64,000 bases of DNA from Palsa-892 sp963751615 (GTDB lineage Bacteria > Pseudomonadota > Alphaproteobacteria > Rhizobiales > Xanthobacteraceae), in NCBI GenBank assembly GCA_963751615.1, contig CAVVVG010000007.1, positions 496,001 to 560,000 on the forward strand. The letters run 5' to 3'. The notes beneath the pieces were generated by a model. That model had not been told where the DNA came from and made no database searches. It worked only from the letters and a program-made list of their open reading frames with translations. Within the stretch, counting starts at the first letter, position 1, and every line of letters begins with the position of its first letter. Shown piece by piece: positions 9,528-18,078 of the stretch. The translations under genes were made by a program, and so were the position numbers.

Positions 9528-9914
9528 CTAATCGAGAACGAACGTTACGGCTTCAATTTTGTTTCCATCCGGATCGCGAATGAACGCGGCAAAATAGGTT
9601 TTCGCATATTCTGGCCTCGGCGCCGGCGGTCCATCGGATGTCGCGCCCGCCTTAATCGCCGCCGCGTAAAACGCCTCGACCGCGTCCTTGCTTTTGGCAC
9701 GTAGACAAATATGGACACCGCTATTCGCGAAAACGGGCTTCATCTCTGGCCGCGCATTGATCCAGAATTCGGCGTGCGACTTGCCGGGACGGCCCCAGCC
9801 CACCGTATTTTCCCGATCGTGCATTTTGACATAGCCAAGCGGCGCCAGAACATTATCGTAAAAGCGTGTGCTCGACTTGAGATCGCGAACCGCTATGGAG
9901 ATGTGATCGATCAT
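9528..9914 (-). CDS. VOC (glyoxalase/bleomycin resistance) family protein
   Basis: This 128-residue single-domain protein has the vicinal oxygen chelate beta-alpha-beta-beta-beta fold. It begins 'MIDHISIAVRDLKSSTRFYD' with the metal-ligand His near position 4, has 'HICLRAKSKDAVEAFYAAA' in the second module, and ends with 'DPDGNKIEAV' carrying the conserved metal-binding Glu. The substrate is unknown. It follows cimA after 2 bases (TAA-AT-ATG) and so is translated from the same transcript. Confidence 0.85.
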   Translation of the reverse strand: MIDHISIAVRDLKSSTRFYDNVLAPLGYVKMHDRENTVGWGRPGKSHAEFWINARPEMKPVFANSGVHICLRAKSKDAVEAFYAAAIKAGATSDGPPAPRPEYAKTYFAAFIRDPDGNKIEAVTFVLD

Positions 9915-9916
9915 AT

Positions 9917-11509
9917 TTAGGCCGGCGCGTTGCTCTTGAGTAATTTCCAGGTGATCGAATCGACCAGCGCCTGGAACGATGCATCGATAATATTGGGTGA
10001 AACTCCGACCGTCGTCCAGCGATCCCCAGTTTCGTCGGACGATTCGATCAACACGCGTGTCACTGCCTCGGTGCCGCCGTCGAGAATGCGGACGCGATAA
10101 TCGGTGAGCCTCAGGCCCTCGATATAAGGCTGATACTTGCCGAGATCCTTGCGCAGCGCGACATCGAGCGCGTTCACCGGGCCGTTGCCCTCGCCCGCCG
10201 ACATCAATGTCTCGCCGTCGACTTTCACCTTTACGGTCGCTTCCGCGATCGTGATGAGCTCACCCTTCGCATTGTAACGCCGCTCCACGCTTACGTTGAA
10301 GCGCTCAACATCAAAATAATCCGGCACCTTGCCAAGCATACGCTGCGCCAACAGCGCAAAAGATGCATCCGCCGCTTCATAGGCGTAGCCCTTCGCTTCG
10401 CGTTCCTTCACCTCATCGAGCAGCCTTGAAATGCGGGAATCGTTTTTGTCGATTACGACACCGATACGCTCGAGTTCCGCAAGCACATTAGACCTGCCTC
10501 CCTGATCGGACACGAGCAGCTTGCGGCGATTGCCGACGGCTTCAGGGGTGACGTGCTCGTACGTTTTTGGATCTTTCATGATAGCGGAGGCATGGATACC
10601 GGCCTTAGTCGCGAACGCGCTTTCGCCAACATAGGGTGCGTGTCGATCCGGGGCTCGGTTTAGCATCTCGTCGAGCGTATGCGAAACGTGCGTAAGGCGC
10701 GAGAGCGCATCGGATTTCACGTGAATGTCAAAATGCGCGGTGTATTCGGATTTCAATAGCAGCGTTGGAATGATCGAACACATATTAGCATTGCCGCAGC
10801 GCTCGCCGACGCCATTTAATGTTCCCTGAATTTGCCTTGCCCCCGCGCGCACAGCAGCAAACGAATTTGCTACCGCCTGTTCGGTGTCGTTGTGAGCGTG
10901 GATGCCGATGTGATCGCCGGGAATAATTTTAGTTACCTCGCCAACAATCTGTTCAACCTCATGCGGCAGGGTTCCGCCGTTGGTATCGCACAATACGACC
11001 CAGCGTGCGCCGGCGTCATAGGCAGCCTTCGCACAGGCGAGCGCGTATTTGGGATCATCCTTGTAGCCATCAAAAAAATGTTCGCAGTCGATCAGCACTT
11101 CGCGGCCGGTCGCTCTCGCCGCTTCAACCGATTCCTTTATGGAGGCGAGGTTCTCTTCCGGTTGCACTTGGAGCGCGACCCGTACCTGAAAAGCCGAGCT
11201 TTTGGCGACGAGGCAGATCGCATCGGCCTCGGCGGCGAGCGTGGCTGCAAGCCCTGGATCGTTCGAAGCTGACCGGCCCGTGCGCTTGGTCATGCCGAAA
11301 GCCGTGAACTTCGATTTCGTTTCGCGTCTCTCGGAAAATAGCGCGGTATCGGTCGGGTTCGCGCCCGGATAGCCGCCTTCGACATAATCGAGCCCAAGAT
11401 CATCCAGTAGACGCATCACCCGCAGCTTGTCGGCAAGCGTAAAGTCAACGCCGTTCATCTGCACGCCATCGCGCAGAGTGGTGTCGAAGAGATAGAGACG
11501 TTCTTTCAT
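9917..11509 (-). CDS. cimA: (R)-citramalate synthase
   Basis: This 530-residue enzyme belongs to the isopropylmalate/homocitrate/citramalate synthase family. The N-terminal TIM barrel starts with 'LFDTTLRDGVQMNG' and contains 'HAHNDTEQAVANS' (metal-binding HxH) and 'GTLNGVGERCGNANM'. The C-terminal regulatory domain follows from about residue 390. It condenses pyruvate with acetyl-CoA to citramalate, giving a threonine-independent route to 2-oxobutyrate and isoleucine. Length and motif set favour the CimA (TIGR00977) branch over LeuA. It lies downstream of cysS on the same strand with a 153-base gap. Confidence 0.88.
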   Translation of the reverse strand: MKERLYLFDTTLRDGVQMNGVDFTLADKLRVMRLLDDLGLDYVEGGYPGANPTDTALFSERRETKSKFTAFGMTKRTGRSASNDPGLAATLAAEADAICLVAKSSAFQVRVALQVQPEENLASIKESVEAARATGREVLIDCEHFFDGYKDDPKYALACAKAAYDAGARWVVLCDTNGGTLPHEVEQIVGEVTKIIPGDHIGIHAHNDTEQAVANSFAAVRAGARQIQGTLNGVGERCGNANMCSIIPTLLLKSEYTAHFDIHVKSDALSRLTHVSHTLDEMLNRAPDRHAPYVGESAFATKAGIHASAIMKDPKTYEHVTPEAVGNRRKLLVSDQGGRSNVLAELERIGVVIDKNDSRISRLLDEVKEREAKGYAYEAADASFALLAQRMLGKVPDYFDVERFNVSVERRYNAKGELITIAEATVKVKVDGETLMSAGEGNGPVNALDVALRKDLGKYQPYIEGLRLTDYRVRILDGGTEAVTRVLIESSDETGDRWTTVGVSPNIIDASFQALVDSITWKLLKSNAPA

Positions 11510-11662
11510 GGCTTCATCCAGAGATTCAAGTTCGCCCTGAGGGCACGCTTTTGTGCGAAATTACCGCGCCAAAATATGGAGTCGTTTCAATGAGATGAAG
11601 CGCCTGATTCAGACTACGAATTCGATTCAACTCGTTAAGAAACCGATTCAATTGAGCACGTC

Positions 11663-12994
11663 TCATCGCGCGACCTCCCAGGTGGTGGTGCCGTCCTTGT
11701 TGTCTTTCAGCACGACGCCCATTTTTACGAGTTCATCGCGGAGGCGGTCAGACTCCTTGAAGTTCTTGGCTCTGCGGGCGGCGTTACGAGCGGCGACGAG
11801 CTTGTCGACCGAACCGTTATCCACTTTGATCTGGTTCGCCGGACGACGAAGGCCAAGCACGTGGAGAGCCGGAGCAAGTTTTGCAAGATCGCCGTTCTTA
11901 TGCATTGCATGCAATTCGGTGATCGCTTGCGGCGTGTTGAGGTCATCGCATAGAGCGTCGAGAAACTCCGACACAAGCGCATCGCCCTTAGGATTATCCG
12001 CATCAGGAAAATCCGTAAGCGAACGAAGAATATTCCTGCTCTCCTCGAGCGCCTTGCTAGTCCAGTCTATCGGCTGACGATAATGCGTGCGAAGCATATT
12101 AAAACGGATGACCTCGCCCGACCAGCCATCATTCAGCAACTGCCTGATCGTGACAAAATTGCCGAGCGACTTCGACATTTTATCGCCTTCGACCTGCAGG
12201 AATCCGTTGTGCATCCAGACATTGGCCATGACCTTGGTATGAAAAGCGCAGCGCGATTGCGCAATTTCGTTCTCATGGTGCGGAAAGACCAGATCGATGC
12301 CACCACCGTGGATGTCGAAGGTTTCGCCGAGATGTTTCCAACTCATAGCGGAGCATTCGATGTGCCAGCCGGGACGGCCCTTGACCTTAATGCCGCAGGG
12401 CGAAGTCCACGCCGGCTCTCCGGCCTTCGACGGTTTCCACAGCACGAAATCCATGCCATCGCGTTTGTACGGCGCGACCTCGACGCGGGCGCCCGCCATC
12501 ATCTCATCAGGTGATCGGTGTGCAAGCTTACCGTAGTCGGGCATCGAGGCGACATGAAAGAGCACATGGTCCTCGGCGACATAGGCGAAACCCTCGCTAT
12601 GGAGGCGCTCGATAAGAGTCTTCATCTCCTCTATGTGCTCGGTCGCACGTGGCTCCACTGTCGGCGGTAGGCAGCCGAGTGCGTCCACGTCCTGTTTGAA
12701 GTTTTTGTAAGTCTCTTCGGTCAGTTTACGGATTGAGATATCGCGTTCCGCCGCGCGCGCATTAATCTTGTCATCGACGTCAGTGACGTTACGGACATAT
12801 CTGACGTGATCGGCTCCATAAAGATGGCGCAAAAGGCGGAATAGCACATCGAAGACAATAACGGGCCGCGCATTGCCAATATGGGCGAAGTCATAGACAG
12901 TAGGCCCGCACACATACATGCGCACGCGTGCGGGATCGAGAGGCTTGAAGAACTCTTTCGTCCGCGTCAGCGTATTGTACAGCTTCAATTCCAT
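11663..12994 (-). CDS. cysS: Cysteine--tRNA ligase
   Basis: This is a class I aminoacyl-tRNA synthetase of about 443 residues. It has the HIGH-type motif 'FAHIGNARP', the KMSKS loop ('GDKMSKSLGNF'), and zinc-binding residues including Cys in 'MYVCGPTVYD', 'WHIECSAMS' and 'HHENE'. The ATG at 12994 (MELKLYNTL) is preferred to the one at 13027 because AAGGGAC precedes it and the family starts just before 'LYNT'. It charges tRNA-Cys in the cytoplasm. Confidence 0.94.
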   Translation of the reverse strand: MELKLYNTLTRTKEFFKPLDPARVRMYVCGPTVYDFAHIGNARPVIVFDVLFRLLRHLYGADHVRYVRNVTDVDDKINARAAERDISIRKLTEETYKNFKQDVDALGCLPPTVEPRATEHIEEMKTLIERLHSEGFAYVAEDHVLFHVASMPDYGKLAHRSPDEMMAGARVEVAPYKRDGMDFVLWKPSKAGEPAWTSPCGIKVKGRPGWHIECSAMSWKHLGETFDIHGGGIDLVFPHHENEIAQSRCAFHTKVMANVWMHNGFLQVEGDKMSKSLGNFVTIRQLLNDGWSGEVIRFNMLRTHYRQPIDWTSKALEESRNILRSLTDFPDADNPKGDALVSEFLDALCDDLNTPQAITELHAMHKNGDLAKLAPALHVLGLRRPANQIKVDNGSVDKLVAARNAARRAKNFKESDRLRDELVKMGVVLKDNKDGTTTWEVAR

Positions 12995-13314
12995 AACGTC
13001 CCTTGCCTGGCGGGCCAGGACGTTCATCTCAACCGATCGAGAAGAAAACGGCCCCGCCCGCGCCCCTTAGGCGCAGATAATCTCACGGCAAATGCCGAAG
13101 AAACGGTTGCAGGCCGAACTCATGCGGGCAGCATGCGTGGACCCCTGCGCCGCGTCAAGACTTTCGTGTTGGGAGTAGATTGTATCCCTGAAGCCGCAAA
13201 TGACCGTCTAATTATCGACATCTGGCAGAGTGCCGTTCGCCTTCGGCATATTAACGCCTGATCAACCTTAATAGCGCACTTTGTCCTTGTCGGGATCGCG
13301 CAAAGGGTTGGTCT
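12995..13314. other. Intergenic region between cysS and a small secreted-protein gene
   Basis: About 320 bases separate the divergent cysS and the GTG-started small gene. The region should hold both promoters. No convincing ORF, repeat or RNA gene was seen in it. Confidence 0.5.
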
Positions 13315-13623
13315 GTGAAAGTAAGCTTTGTTGTTGCGGCATTGGTTGGCACAATGGTTGTGCAAGCGGCATCGGCCGAAACACATATATTCCTGATCGA
13401 CAGTTTCGGTGGTTACGGAATCGACCGCTGCCTCGCTTCCGGCGAAGCCTGCGGCGAGGCCGCCGCCACTACCCTTTGCCGAAACAGGGAATATGTGAAA
13501 TCGGTCGATTACGGACGTATTGATCCAAGCGAGATTACGGGCGGAGTTTCCATGGGTGCGAAGACAATGATCTGTAAGGGCAGTTCATGTCCGGAAGTCA
13601 TTGCCATTACTTGTAGCCGCTAA
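13315..13623 (+). CDS. Small secreted cysteine-containing hypothetical protein
   Basis: This 102-residue protein starts with GTG (AAAGGG lies upstream) and has a Sec signal peptide ending near AASA. The mature part of about 80 residues has six cysteines, including the closely spaced 'RCLASGEACGEAAATTLC', and 'MICKGSSCPEVIAITC' at the end, which suggests disulfide bonding in the periplasm. No family was recognised with certainty. It ends just before a bidirectional terminator shared with the convergent porin gene. Confidence 0.7.
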   Translation: MKVSFVVAALVGTMVVQAASAETHIFLIDSFGGYGIDRCLASGEACGEAAATTLCRNREYVKSVDYGRIDPSEITGGVSMGAKTMICKGSSCPEVIAITCSR

Positions 13624-13669
13624 CTCGCCTGAAAGATCTAAGCGAGATTAAAACCATCCAAAAAGCAAA

Positions 13670-13691
13670 ACGGCCGCCCGAAGGCGGCCGT
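13670..13691. terminator. Bidirectional terminator between convergent genes
   Basis: A perfect 9-bp stem (ACGGCCGCC / GGCGGCCGT) with a CGAA tetraloop-like centre sits between two convergent stop codons. A-rich sequence flanks it on the left (AAAAGCAAA) and T-rich on the right (TGTATTTGTT), so it can work for both strands. Confidence 0.8.
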
Positions 13692-13716
13692 CTGTATTTG
13701 TTAATTAGCGGATGGC

Positions 13717-14640
13717 TTATTTCAGCTGCGAAGCAAGTAGGTCGAAGGAGAGCTTCGCTGCAAAAGTGCCTCTGCACCAGCCGCCAACATTAAACGAACC
13801 ACCTGGATTGGGAGTTGCATTCCAGAATTCAATACAGCCGGTCGACGAGAGACTTGTGTCGCTGTAGCGAAGGTCAAGAGTGAAGACCTTATAGGTGAAT
13901 CCACCGCCGACGTTCCAAGTCGAGTAACTCGGGATACTGTAACCTGTGAATGGCGCCGGTACGAAGTTTACATTTTGGCTAAACGTTGTGGCTCCGCCCT
14001 CCACATTGAAGCGACCCCAGGCGCCCGATACATACATACCCCAATCCTTCGCAAAGTAGGTGCTCGGGACTACGTACTTGGCGTTGATTTCATAGTACTG
14101 GCTGTTCTTGCTGTAATTCAGAAGATCGGGCGAATAGTAAAAGGCGCCACCGATCGAAAGAGCATCAGTGACCGCAAGAGTCGCTTTCGCATAGAACTCG
14201 CCGAAATCACTGGTGAAGCCGCCTAAAGACGCCGGAACATTGTGTGGGTACAGATAATAAATGTAACCGAAATCGAAGCTCCACTTACCGACGGTCGGGC
14301 GCCAGCCACCATAAAGATCAACCTCGGCACTCGGGCTATTCAGAAGATAACCGCTACCCGATGGCCAATCGATGCCAGCGCCAGCGATACCGATGTAGAA
14401 TTCCTTATAGTGCGGCTCGAAGTAAGCGCTCGCCGACGCACCGTGGTTCGATTGCGTGATGCCACGGAAGATATAATCGCTGGCAATACCGCCGCCGAAT
14501 GCGATGTCAAAGTCGGGAGTGGCGGGCGCAACAGGTGCAGCCTTCCCCTTCATCGGCAAATCCGCCGCCAGCGCCGGTCCGGAAAGCGCCAGCGCGAGCA
14601 CGCCTGCCCCAACGAGAGATTTGATAGCAATATTGCGCAT
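13717..14640 (-). CDS. TorF-family putative outer membrane porin
   Basis: This 307-residue beta-barrel protein has a Sec signal peptide (cleavage after GPALA). After a short linker the mature barrel begins 'FDIAFGGGIASDYIFRGITQ', the hallmark of the TorF (TIGR02001) family. The rest is alternating aromatic and polar strands, such as 'FDFGYIYYLYP', with a C-terminal phenylalanine-rich strand. It probably forms an outer-membrane channel of unknown specificity. A 17-base palindrome lies about 85 bases upstream of the start codon. Confidence 0.82.
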   Translation of the reverse strand: MRNIAIKSLVGAGVLALALSGPALAADLPMKGKAAPVAPATPDFDIAFGGGIASDYIFRGITQSNHGASASAYFEPHYKEFYIGIAGAGIDWPSGSGYLLNSPSAEVDLYGGWRPTVGKWSFDFGYIYYLYPHNVPASLGGFTSDFGEFYAKATLAVTDALSIGGAFYYSPDLLNYSKNSQYYEINAKYVVPSTYFAKDWGMYVSGAWGRFNVEGGATTFSQNVNFVPAPFTGYSIPSYSTWNVGGGFTYKVFTLDLRYSDTSLSSTGCIEFWNATPNPGGSFNVGGWCRGTFAAKLSFDLLASQLK

Positions 14641-15014
14641 GTTTGACCCCCAATTCGCGCTTATAACGGCCCCGCAAGTTCAAATGTAATTTCGATTATC
14701 GGCGCCAAATCAGCAATAATAGTATTTGAGCAAGCTGCTCAATTGCTATGCAAAAGGGCATATTTCACGATGAATTCCTGCGTATGTGACAAATATGATA
14801 CAATTAAAAACGATAAAAACTGGGACTTTTGGCCCGTTACAACATTTCTGGCCTGTCCCACTTTATCACGCGAATCGCATAACAAAACGGGATGCCAAAT
14901 TAGGCGGTATATTTCCATTCGAAGGCCCATCCCATGCGCGGTTGTTCTCGACTTTGCCTTCATAGTTCGGTCAAGTTTGCCGCCCTTCATGAAATACTGG
15001 AGATCAATCGACCC
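14641..15014. other. AT-rich divergent intergenic region
   Basis: This 374-base gap between the divergent TorF-like porin and DUF2865 genes is clearly richer in A+T than its neighbours. It contains the palindrome at 14726-14742. The ORFs crossing it have no ribosome site or recognisable product and are taken as chance. Confidence 0.5.
14726..14742. promoter_or_regulatory. Operator-like palindrome upstream of porin gene
   Basis: The sequence TTGAGCAAGCTGCTCAA is a perfect inverted repeat of 7 bases (TTGAGCA / TGCTCAA) around a 3-base centre. Its position about 85 bases before the porin start codon suits a transcription factor site. There is no T-run, so it is not a terminator. The binding protein is unknown. 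Confidence 0.4.
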
Positions 15015-16166
15015 ATGTTTCTCAGTCGTCTTGTCGGTATTTCAGCAGCGCTTTTCCTGAGCCTGCTCACAGGAGCTGCTGCTCAGATGTACCCGCCAGG
15101 TAACGTTCCCGGCGGCCCTCCACCTGGCGTCTATGTGCCTCCACCTCCCGGCAACGAGTCTGGAGGCGGGACAAATCCCATATGCGTTCGTCTCGAAACC
15201 GCTCTTGCCCAATTGGATGCTCCTGCGAGTGCAGGATCCGATGGCGGCCGCCGCTACGAAGACGCCATCGCCCGCCAGAAGTTCGAACTCGATCAAACCA
15301 TTATGCAAGGCCGTCGCGCTGGATGCGATTCGGGAGGATTTTTCATTTTCTTCGCCCCGAGGTCCCCGCAATGTGAGCAAATAAATGATCAAATCACTCG
15401 GGCGCGGAGTAACTTGGATCGAATGACTGCTGATTTGTCGCGTACCCATGGCGGTGGCCTGGACGTCAATCGCGATCTACAGCGCCGGCAGCTTCTGGCC
15501 TCGCTACAGCAGAATAATTGCGGTGCTCAATATCGCAACTCCGCTCCACAACAACAGGTACGTTCACGTAGTTGGCTTGAGAATTTGTTCGGAGGTCTGC
15601 GTGAAGAAAGCGAGATCAATGCCACGCCGCTTGATCTGCCATCTTCGTCCACGTTCCGAACGCTTTGCGTGAGAACCTGCGACGGCTTTTATTTTCCAGT
15701 CAGCTACGCAACTGTTCCGTCGCGATTTGGAGAAGACGAACAGACCTGCAAGCGTTTGTGCCCCGCCGCCGAGGCCGAGCTCTATACGCATCGTAACCCC
15801 GGCGAGCAAGTCGATCGAGCAACTTCGATCACAGGACGCCTCTATTCGGAGTTGCCGACGGCGTTCAAATATCGCCAGGAATATATCCCGAGCTGCTCCT
15901 GCCGAGCGGCAGGGCAAAGCTGGGCAGACGCACTCGGTGTCGGTAAAGATCAGACAGTTCAGCAGGGTGATATAATTGTCACTGAAGAGCGCGCCAAACA
16001 AATGGCGCAACCGAAACAGCCGAATCCACCAAAAGGTGGCGCCGCTTCTCAACCTGTCACTAGCCAACTACCGCCTGGCGCCGAACAAGAGCCGCAAACT
16101 CAAAACACCACCGAAGGAACGCGAAAAGTGCGGACCGTCGGACCGGAATTTTATCCCGTTCGCTAA
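15015..16166 (+). CDS. DUF2865 domain-containing secreted protein
   Basis: This protein has about 383 residues with a signal peptide (cleavage near GAAAQ), then a proline/glycine-rich linker ('MYPPGNVPGGPPPGVYVPPP'). A coiled helical segment follows (about residues 60-170). The conserved DUF2865 core then reads 'LCVRTCDGFYFPVSYAT', 'CKRLCPAAEAELYTH' and 'YIPSCSCR', with paired cysteines. The tail is proline/glutamine-rich. DUF2865 is found in rhizobial-type bacteria and its role is unknown. The ATG at 15015 is chosen to expose the signal peptide. Confidence 0.85.
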   Translation: MFLSRLVGISAALFLSLLTGAAAQMYPPGNVPGGPPPGVYVPPPPGNESGGGTNPICVRLETALAQLDAPASAGSDGGRRYEDAIARQKFELDQTIMQGRRAGCDSGGFFIFFAPRSPQCEQINDQITRARSNLDRMTADLSRTHGGGLDVNRDLQRRQLLASLQQNNCGAQYRNSAPQQQVRSRSWLENLFGGLREESEINATPLDLPSSSTFRTLCVRTCDGFYFPVSYATVPSRFGEDEQTCKRLCPAAEAELYTHRNPGEQVDRATSITGRLYSELPTAFKYRQEYIPSCSCRAAGQSWADALGVGKDQTVQQGDIIVTEERAKQMAQPKQPNPPKGGAASQPVTSQLPPGAEQEPQTQNTTEGTRKVRTVGPEFYPVR

Positions 16167-16175
16167 GGAACGTTT

Positions 16176-17546
16176 CTAGGTTTCTTTGCCTTTTAGTCTG
16201 GCCTCGGCTCGGGCATAGCCCATAAAAGGCAACAAAACTCGCAATTCCGGACCATTTTCTCGACCGGTCAGCGCAAGCCGTAACGGATGAAATAGCTCCC
16301 GCCCTTTGCGGCCCGTTACTTGCTTCAGTTTTTCGACCCACGCATCCCAGTTTTGTTTGTTCCAAGTCGCTTCGGTCCACGGGTCTGGTGGCAATTCTTT
16401 CGAAGCCATCTGACAGATCTTAGTGTCTAATCCGGTCACGGACGGCGGCATTGGCTCGCTCACAATGCGCCACCAGGACGCAACTTCGTCAAACCGCGTT
16501 AAATTTCCTCGAACTGCTTCCCAGAATGTTTTATCGATGCCGGCACCAATCACAGCCAACCGTGGGGCAGCGATGCTGAAGGGCATAATGTGAAGGGTCC
16601 GGGAAGTTAGCGCATCAAGATCTCTGGGATCGAAACGTGCGGGCCCATGCGATATGCGCGCAAAATCGATCTTTGCCGAAAGACTCGCAAGATCTCTCAC
16701 CGTCTCGACCGCATCGGCAGTTCCCACCAGCGTTGCCGCGACTGCAACAGCTAGAGGTTCCTGACCTGCCTCACGCAAAGACCTCAGCGAAAGGTGGCCC
16801 AGTCTTTTCGACATCCCCTCGCCACTTGGCAACGTTAAAAGATTGTGGTGCGCAAAAAACGGCGGCTGCACCTCGAGCGCTTCGAACATTTCGATCTGGG
16901 CAGCTGTGTTCGTAACATGATCTTCTCCGCGGATGACATGGCTCACCTTCATATCAATGTCATCGATGACCGATGTGAGGGAATAGAGCCAATTGCCATC
17001 AGCGCGTCGCACCACCGGATCGGACAGGGACGCTGTGTCAATTTCAGAAGGACCCCGAACAAGGTCATTCCATTTGATTTTTTTATGGCCAAGCTTAAAC
17101 CGAAAATAAACTTTGCGCCCCTCGCGTTCGAATTTCATACGATCGGCATCGCTTAATGCCAGCGCAGCACGGTCATAAACGGGCGGCTTGTGCGCGGCCA
17201 GTTGACGGCGGCGGCGAAATTCCAATTCTTCCTCGGTTTCATAACAGGCGTAGATTCGGCCGGCTTTTTTTAGTTTTTCAAGCAAATTTTCGTAAACCGC
17301 AATTCGCGATGACTGTCGCTCAATCCGATCCGGTTTAATGCCCAGCCAATCCAGATCATCGCATATCGCATTTACATATTGCTCTTCTGAGCGCGCACGA
17401 TCTGTATCGTCCAGACGTAGGATAAATACGCCTCCTTCGCGCTTCGCATAAAGAGCATTGAAAAGTGCCGTACGTGCATTGCCGATATGCAGAAGACCTG
17501 TGGGCGAAGGCGCGAAACGGACGATTGGAGGCGACATTATCGGCAC
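16176..17546 (-). CDS. gltX: Glutamate--tRNA ligase
   Basis: This is a class I synthetase of 456 residues, or 453 if the second ATG at 17537 is used. It has 'RFAPSPTGLLHIGNARTA' (HIGH motif), 'RLDDTDRAR', and 'EGMSKRLGHLSL' as the KMSKS equivalent. The anticodon-binding domain fills the C-terminal third. It charges tRNA-Glu; alphaproteobacteria often have two GltX paralogues, one acting on tRNA-Gln too, and this copy was not assigned to either. It converges on the DUF2865 gene with a 9-base gap. Confidence 0.92.
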   Translation of the reverse strand: MPIMSPPIVRFAPSPTGLLHIGNARTALFNALYAKREGGVFILRLDDTDRARSEEQYVNAICDDLDWLGIKPDRIERQSSRIAVYENLLEKLKKAGRIYACYETEEELEFRRRRQLAAHKPPVYDRAALALSDADRMKFEREGRKVYFRFKLGHKKIKWNDLVRGPSEIDTASLSDPVVRRADGNWLYSLTSVIDDIDMKVSHVIRGEDHVTNTAAQIEMFEALEVQPPFFAHHNLLTLPSGEGMSKRLGHLSLRSLREAGQEPLAVAVAATLVGTADAVETVRDLASLSAKIDFARISHGPARFDPRDLDALTSRTLHIMPFSIAAPRLAVIGAGIDKTFWEAVRGNLTRFDEVASWWRIVSEPMPPSVTGLDTKICQMASKELPPDPWTEATWNKQNWDAWVEKLKQVTGRKGRELFHPLRLALTGRENGPELRVLLPFMGYARAEARLKGKET

Positions 17547-17702
17547 TCTAGGGATTGGGCGTTATGAAGCCAATATTCGGGTCAATGACGCCTTCATGCG
17601 GTGCTGGCGCAATGCCTGCGACCATAAGACACTTAAATGTTTTCCTGACACACCCCCGACCTCGTGATTGCACAAGGCGAGCGTGCGCTCCATGCTGGAA
17701 CG

Positions 17703-17996
17703 ATGCAGAATCAAAAGAAATCCGATCCCAAACACGGTCGGAAATGCTTTGTTTATGTACTGGGCAGTAACGGCAAAGGAGGCCTCCGCACCTATGTTGG
17801 ATGGACGCTCGATCTTGAGCGGCGTCTGAGCGAGCACAACACGGGTACAGGAGCCCGTTCCACACGTGGGCGGATTTGGGTTTTGCTTCACGCCGAACGT
17901 TTTACGACACGCCGCGCCGCCATGAGCCGCGAATGGTATCTCAAACGTGACCGTCGCTTTCGCAAAAGTCTTATGGCAAGAAAGAGTGATATGTAA
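17703..17996 (+). CDS. GIY-YIG nuclease family protein
   Basis: This small protein of about 97 residues has one GIY-YIG domain. The two strand motifs are 'CFVYVLGS' and 'RTYVGWT', followed by 'DLERRLSEHN' with the conserved Arg, and 'REWYLKR' carrying the metal-binding Glu. This matches the UPF0213/YhbQ type of stand-alone nuclease domain, whose cellular role is unclear. The first two ATGs (17664, 17703) have no strong ribosome site; 17703 gives the usual length. Confidence 0.78.
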   Translation: MQNQKKSDPKHGRKCFVYVLGSNGKGGLRTYVGWTLDLERRLSEHNTGTGARSTRGRIWVLLHAERFTTRRAAMSREWYLKRDRRFRKSLMARKSDM

Positions 17997-18078
17997 TCCC
18001 GGTTTTTTGGCGCGTTGAGCAGTCATTGCCGCCTACCTGCATATTGTGTTGATCCATTCCTTTCGCGCCGGGCAGAAA

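Noticed and set aside
14743..15060. Cysteine-containing plus-strand ORF in the AT-rich gap before the DUF2865 gene
   Set aside because: It overlaps the start and signal peptide region of the DUF2865 gene in another frame, and its composition reflects the local A+T content.
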